This document shows, piece by piece, positions 61,581 to 64,000 of a stretch of 64,000 bases of DNA. The stretch is taken from NCBI GenBank assembly GCA_963776195.1, contig CAVZMO010000051.1, positions 8,534 through 72,533 on the forward strand, written 5' to 3'. A program made the position numbers and the translations under genes. Below the pieces are notes generated by a model. It was not told where the DNA came from and did no database searches. It saw only the letters and a list, made by a program, of their open reading frames with translations. The first letter of the stretch is position 1. The number at the start of each line of letters is the position of its first letter. This DNA comes from CAVZMO01 sp963776195. GTDB lineage: Bacteria; Nitrospirota; Thermodesulfovibrionia; Thermodesulfovibrionales; SM23-35.

Positions 61581-63739
61581 GCTTGAGGCTCGACAATACT
61601 ATACGAAGTTGTGGCCCACGTCGAAATACCGATGCCTTTTATATGGCTGCATATTGGTAGGTCACAATCTCTGAGCTCGCCTGCCAATTCTGCTGACCTC
61701 GACGGCCAAGTACTGCAGTACATTCCCATCGGCAGATTTGGCACCGGTGTGGGCTCCCATGCAGATCTAACGTGAACTAGCTCGTCGTCAACATACCATC
61801 TCAGTTCATGAGGTTCCCATTCAATTGTGTACCGATGATAGTCCTCGGCCGCATCAAAGGTAAGATCAATCATTACTGGTGTACCTCTATTGCCGTAGTT
61901 GCAGTTCGTTCCGGCATCTCCCGGGTTGAAATATACGTTGGCCAATACCTTAGTTGTGTCCCGACCCAGCAGTTCCAAATCTATCTCCTGCCATGGATTG
62001 TTTCTATGGAGAAAGAACGCTGTAATAACTCCATCAGCTTTTGCTGCTTTCAAGGCAACCTCAAAACGGCCGAATTGATACAAGTGGTTACTGACAAGTG
62101 AGGCTGAGGAATACTCTCTATTCCCCGATTTCTGTTGCTTTAGTGTCAATTTACAGCCATGGTCCCGCAGAAGCGCGATATTCTCTCTTCGAAACATGGC
62201 TAGATTCGATGGGAAGGAGTCTTCCAGAGCCGTCCACCGCGAATCATCAAAAAACGTAAAATCGTCCTCGATAACAGTTCTGAAGGTCCCGGCTCGGTTG
62301 CCACACGTTCTTTTTTCCGAAAGAATTCCAAAAGCAGATAATCTTTCATAAGGTACTATCCAAGGATGGACATCATGCTCCAATACGGCTACACTCCGAT
62401 CTTTTAGCGGTATGCGCTCACGGGCCTTGCTCATAAGACTAGGGATATCCCTCAAAACCATGTTCGTCGGAAAGGGGTGGCTGGGGATATCGCAGCAGAG
62501 GAACTTACATAAGGCGTGCCACTTATCTTTACCGGTAAAGTCGATCTTCAAGAACTTGTTGTTTCTGTCAGCAAAATGAGCTGTTATCTCCTCATGCTGT
62601 TGCGGGGACAATTCACTGCCTTCGAGTGGCGTAGGAGGCAATATAAAGACAGCGTCAGAGTACAGCTTGTCGAGTTGCCTAAAGGCTCTCGTAACGCTCC
62701 TCGTGCCGGTATAGGCGTCGAATAGCAATGGCAGATTATTATCAATTAGCTGGCTTATACTGTCCGATAAGTACTCCCATTTGTCGTTAAAGCAGCGGTA
62801 TCCCAAAAGGCTCAGTGCTGCTTCTAGCAGACCTGCTCCCCTGCGATCGAAACCAATTCCGAAGACAGGGCGCCGGCCCTTGGTCTGTTCTAGAAGCATA
62901 TGGGTCTTATCCGATTGTACCCCCAGCTGTGAGAGCAGCGGGAGAATCGAGTAGCGGTTATCTGACTTTAGATCTGACCGCTGGGATATTACCGAATTAG
63001 GCGTCGAGTAAACATCTAACTTAGAGAAGAGGTGATTCATCCACAGATCCACTGGCCCTATGACGGGAAGTAATCGCAACAACTGTTCGGCTGCCGAATA
63101 GGAAAGAACATAACCAGATAGCCACCAGTAACCTCGGATAGGACGACTGAGATTCGGTGAATAATAAACTCTTTGCGCTCCGCGTTCGACTTCACGGTAA
63201 GATAGGTAAAGCAAGTCGAATCTGAAGCCGTCAACCCGCCTGTCGGGCAACTCCTGCCATGATTGATTAAGCTGAGCGGCAAATGTCTTCTCTAAGAATA
63301 TATCGTCCTCGAGGATCAAAGAGTAAGAGCTTTTGTCAGCAATTATACGTTGCCATGTCTTGATGTGAGAGAGAGCAACGGCAATCTCTTCTCGTGTCAT
63401 GGAAACGTTGACCGTCTTTTCCCTAATCTGCGACAATAGTCGGGGATCTGGATCGACATAGTACTGAGCGTGTAGGGGGTAAGTCTTTGCTACTAGGGAA
63501 ATGGCGTCATCATGTCCTAGAAACTTGCCGTCGACGGCAGAGACGCGGTGGCAGAAGTCTAGCAGACATTGCCCGCTCTCTACCCTTTGACGACGGGCCT
63601 CTTTTGTGAAAGTCTTCCAGCGAGCTGATTGGCGATCCAGATTTATGACGTAGGCAGCTTCTATGCGATCGTCGTCGGAATTCTTTGCCGGGCCAAATAC
63701 CCGTAGTGGCTCGTTGCGGCCGAAAATCGCACGAGCCAC
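61577..63739 (-). CDS. GT25 / sulfotransferase-like / GH16 fusion protein
   Basis: 720 residues with three parts. GT25-like (about 28-262): VINLDRQSARW, SHIKTWQ, and acidic ILEDDIF (DxD-type at 144-146). Sulfotransferase-like (about 291-430): FGIGFDRRGAGLLEAALSLLGYRCF and FLCCDIPSHPFP, but the usual PAPS-loop TGT is replaced by RGA, so catalysis is doubtful. GH16-like (about 492-712): catalytic EIDLE at 585-589. No signal peptide is visible. GTG at 63739 is the only plausible start; an upstream in-frame stop limits alternatives. Probably modifies a surface glycan. Confidence 0.8.
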   Translation of the reverse strand: MARAIFGRNEPLRVFGPAKNSDDDRIEAAYVINLDRQSARWKTFTKEARRQRVESGQCLLDFCHRVSAVDGKFLGHDDAISLVAKTYPLHAQYYVDPDPRLLSQIREKTVNVSMTREEIAVALSHIKTWQRIIADKSSYSLILEDDIFLEKTFAAQLNQSWQELPDRRVDGFRFDLLYLSYREVERGAQRVYYSPNLSRPIRGYWWLSGYVLSYSAAEQLLRLLPVIGPVDLWMNHLFSKLDVYSTPNSVISQRSDLKSDNRYSILPLLSQLGVQSDKTHMLLEQTKGRRPVFGIGFDRRGAGLLEAALSLLGYRCFNDKWEYLSDSISQLIDNNLPLLFDAYTGTRSVTRAFRQLDKLYSDAVFILPPTPLEGSELSPQQHEEITAHFADRNNKFLKIDFTGKDKWHALCKFLCCDIPSHPFPTNMVLRDIPSLMSKARERIPLKDRSVAVLEHDVHPWIVPYERLSAFGILSEKRTCGNRAGTFRTVIEDDFTFFDDSRWTALEDSFPSNLAMFRRENIALLRDHGCKLTLKQQKSGNREYSSASLVSNHLYQFGRFEVALKAAKADGVITAFFLHRNNPWQEIDLELLGRDTTKVLANVYFNPGDAGTNCNYGNRGTPVMIDLTFDAAEDYHRYTIEWEPHELRWYVDDELVHVRSAWEPTPVPNLPMGMYCSTWPSRSAELAGELRDCDLPICSHIKGIGISTWATTSYSIVEPQA

Positions 63740-64000
63740 CTGAAAAAGAAAGCTGCTTTTCTTGTGATATCATGGCCAAGAACAGTATTCAACCAACGCT
63801 CCCTCCGATTATTCTGTGTTACCAATTAGGGCTTACCAAACCTTCATGGCGTGAAATAGCTATGGTAAACCACTTTGATGGGTCCAACATTTGTTTTTAT
63901 GCGTATTATTGTGATAAAAGATTATTACTTCTCAGGGTGATTGTCAATAAATATTGCCGAAAAAAGGGCTCATGATTTGGGCTAAGAACCGGCGATGACT
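63740..64000. other. Window end, no confident gene
   Basis: A rightward frame from ATG 63772 encodes about 66 residues (ILCYQLGLTKPSW, ICFYAYYCDKR) without a ribosome site or family; it is not supported. Confidence 0.3.

Noticed and set aside
63772..63975. Rightward 66-residue frame at the window end
   Set aside because: No ribosome site and no recognisable motif; it probably overlaps the upstream region of the leftward fusion gene.
1..64000. CRISPR arrays, tRNA or rRNA genes
   Set aside because: No regularly spaced direct repeats, cloverleaf or rRNA sequence were noticed anywhere in the window by reading.

Overview
Organism. The window reads as a chromosomal segment of a diderm, probably anaerobic bacterium. 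The evidence is a lipoprotein with a lipobox, type IV pilus genes, a fused BcrAD/BadFG-type activase, a core-MetE protein, a two-CW protein, a 2-oxoacid:acceptor oxidoreductase alpha subunit, FdhD and a canonical FNR box. A Nitrospirota-like (Thermodesulfovibrionia-like) or deltaproteobacterial-grade lineage fits best. This is inference from gene content, not a placement.

Layout. 0.2-6.6 kb is a tight minus-strand housekeeping run (nrdR, glyA, rpiB, metG, PSP1/RicT-like, holB, small P-loop kinase-like gene). 6.7-8.06 kb holds a lipoprotein, a perfect 25-bp palindrome and a cold-shock gene whose leader looks like an attenuator. 8.07-11.94 kb is a 3.87-kb IS1-family transposon with 17-bp terminal inverted repeats and an 8-bp target duplication. 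It carries passenger genes: a KGG-type basic protein, an Orc1-like AAA+ ATPase and a NYN ribonuclease-like protein behind a three-hairpin leader. 12-19.4 kb returns to chromosome genes (core-MetE, COX24/AURKAIP1 mini-protein, 1451-residue activase, isoprenylcysteine methyltransferase-like protein, HAD hydrolase).

19.5-28.7 kb contains a Crp/Fnr regulator, a perfect FNR box followed by a GEMM-like riboswitch and a two-CW operon, a DUF4139 gene, glyQ, vorB-like gene, rpsL, rpsG and fusA. About a dozen single-base frameshifts interrupt this stretch. They hit glyQ, rpsG and fusA too, so sequence error is more likely than biology. 29-44.6 kb is an intact str/S10/spc/alpha ribosomal superoperon (tuf to rplQ) lacking rpmD and adk, closed by a strong terminator.

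44.8-57.7 kb carries galE, yraN, a Toprim protein, a type IV pilus motor and regulator operon (two tandem pilB genes, pilT, pilC, pilS, pilR) behind a CRP-consensus site, fdhD and a membrane-anchored nuclease. 58-64 kb is accessory: a RelE/Phd toxin-antitoxin pair, an IS1182-family element and a surface-glycan cluster that includes an unusual GT25 / sulfotransferase-like / GH16 fusion coupled to a GT32 enzyme.

Most interesting signals: the cargo-bearing IS1-family element, the FNR box plus riboswitch upstream of the two-CW operon, and the three-domain glycan protein.
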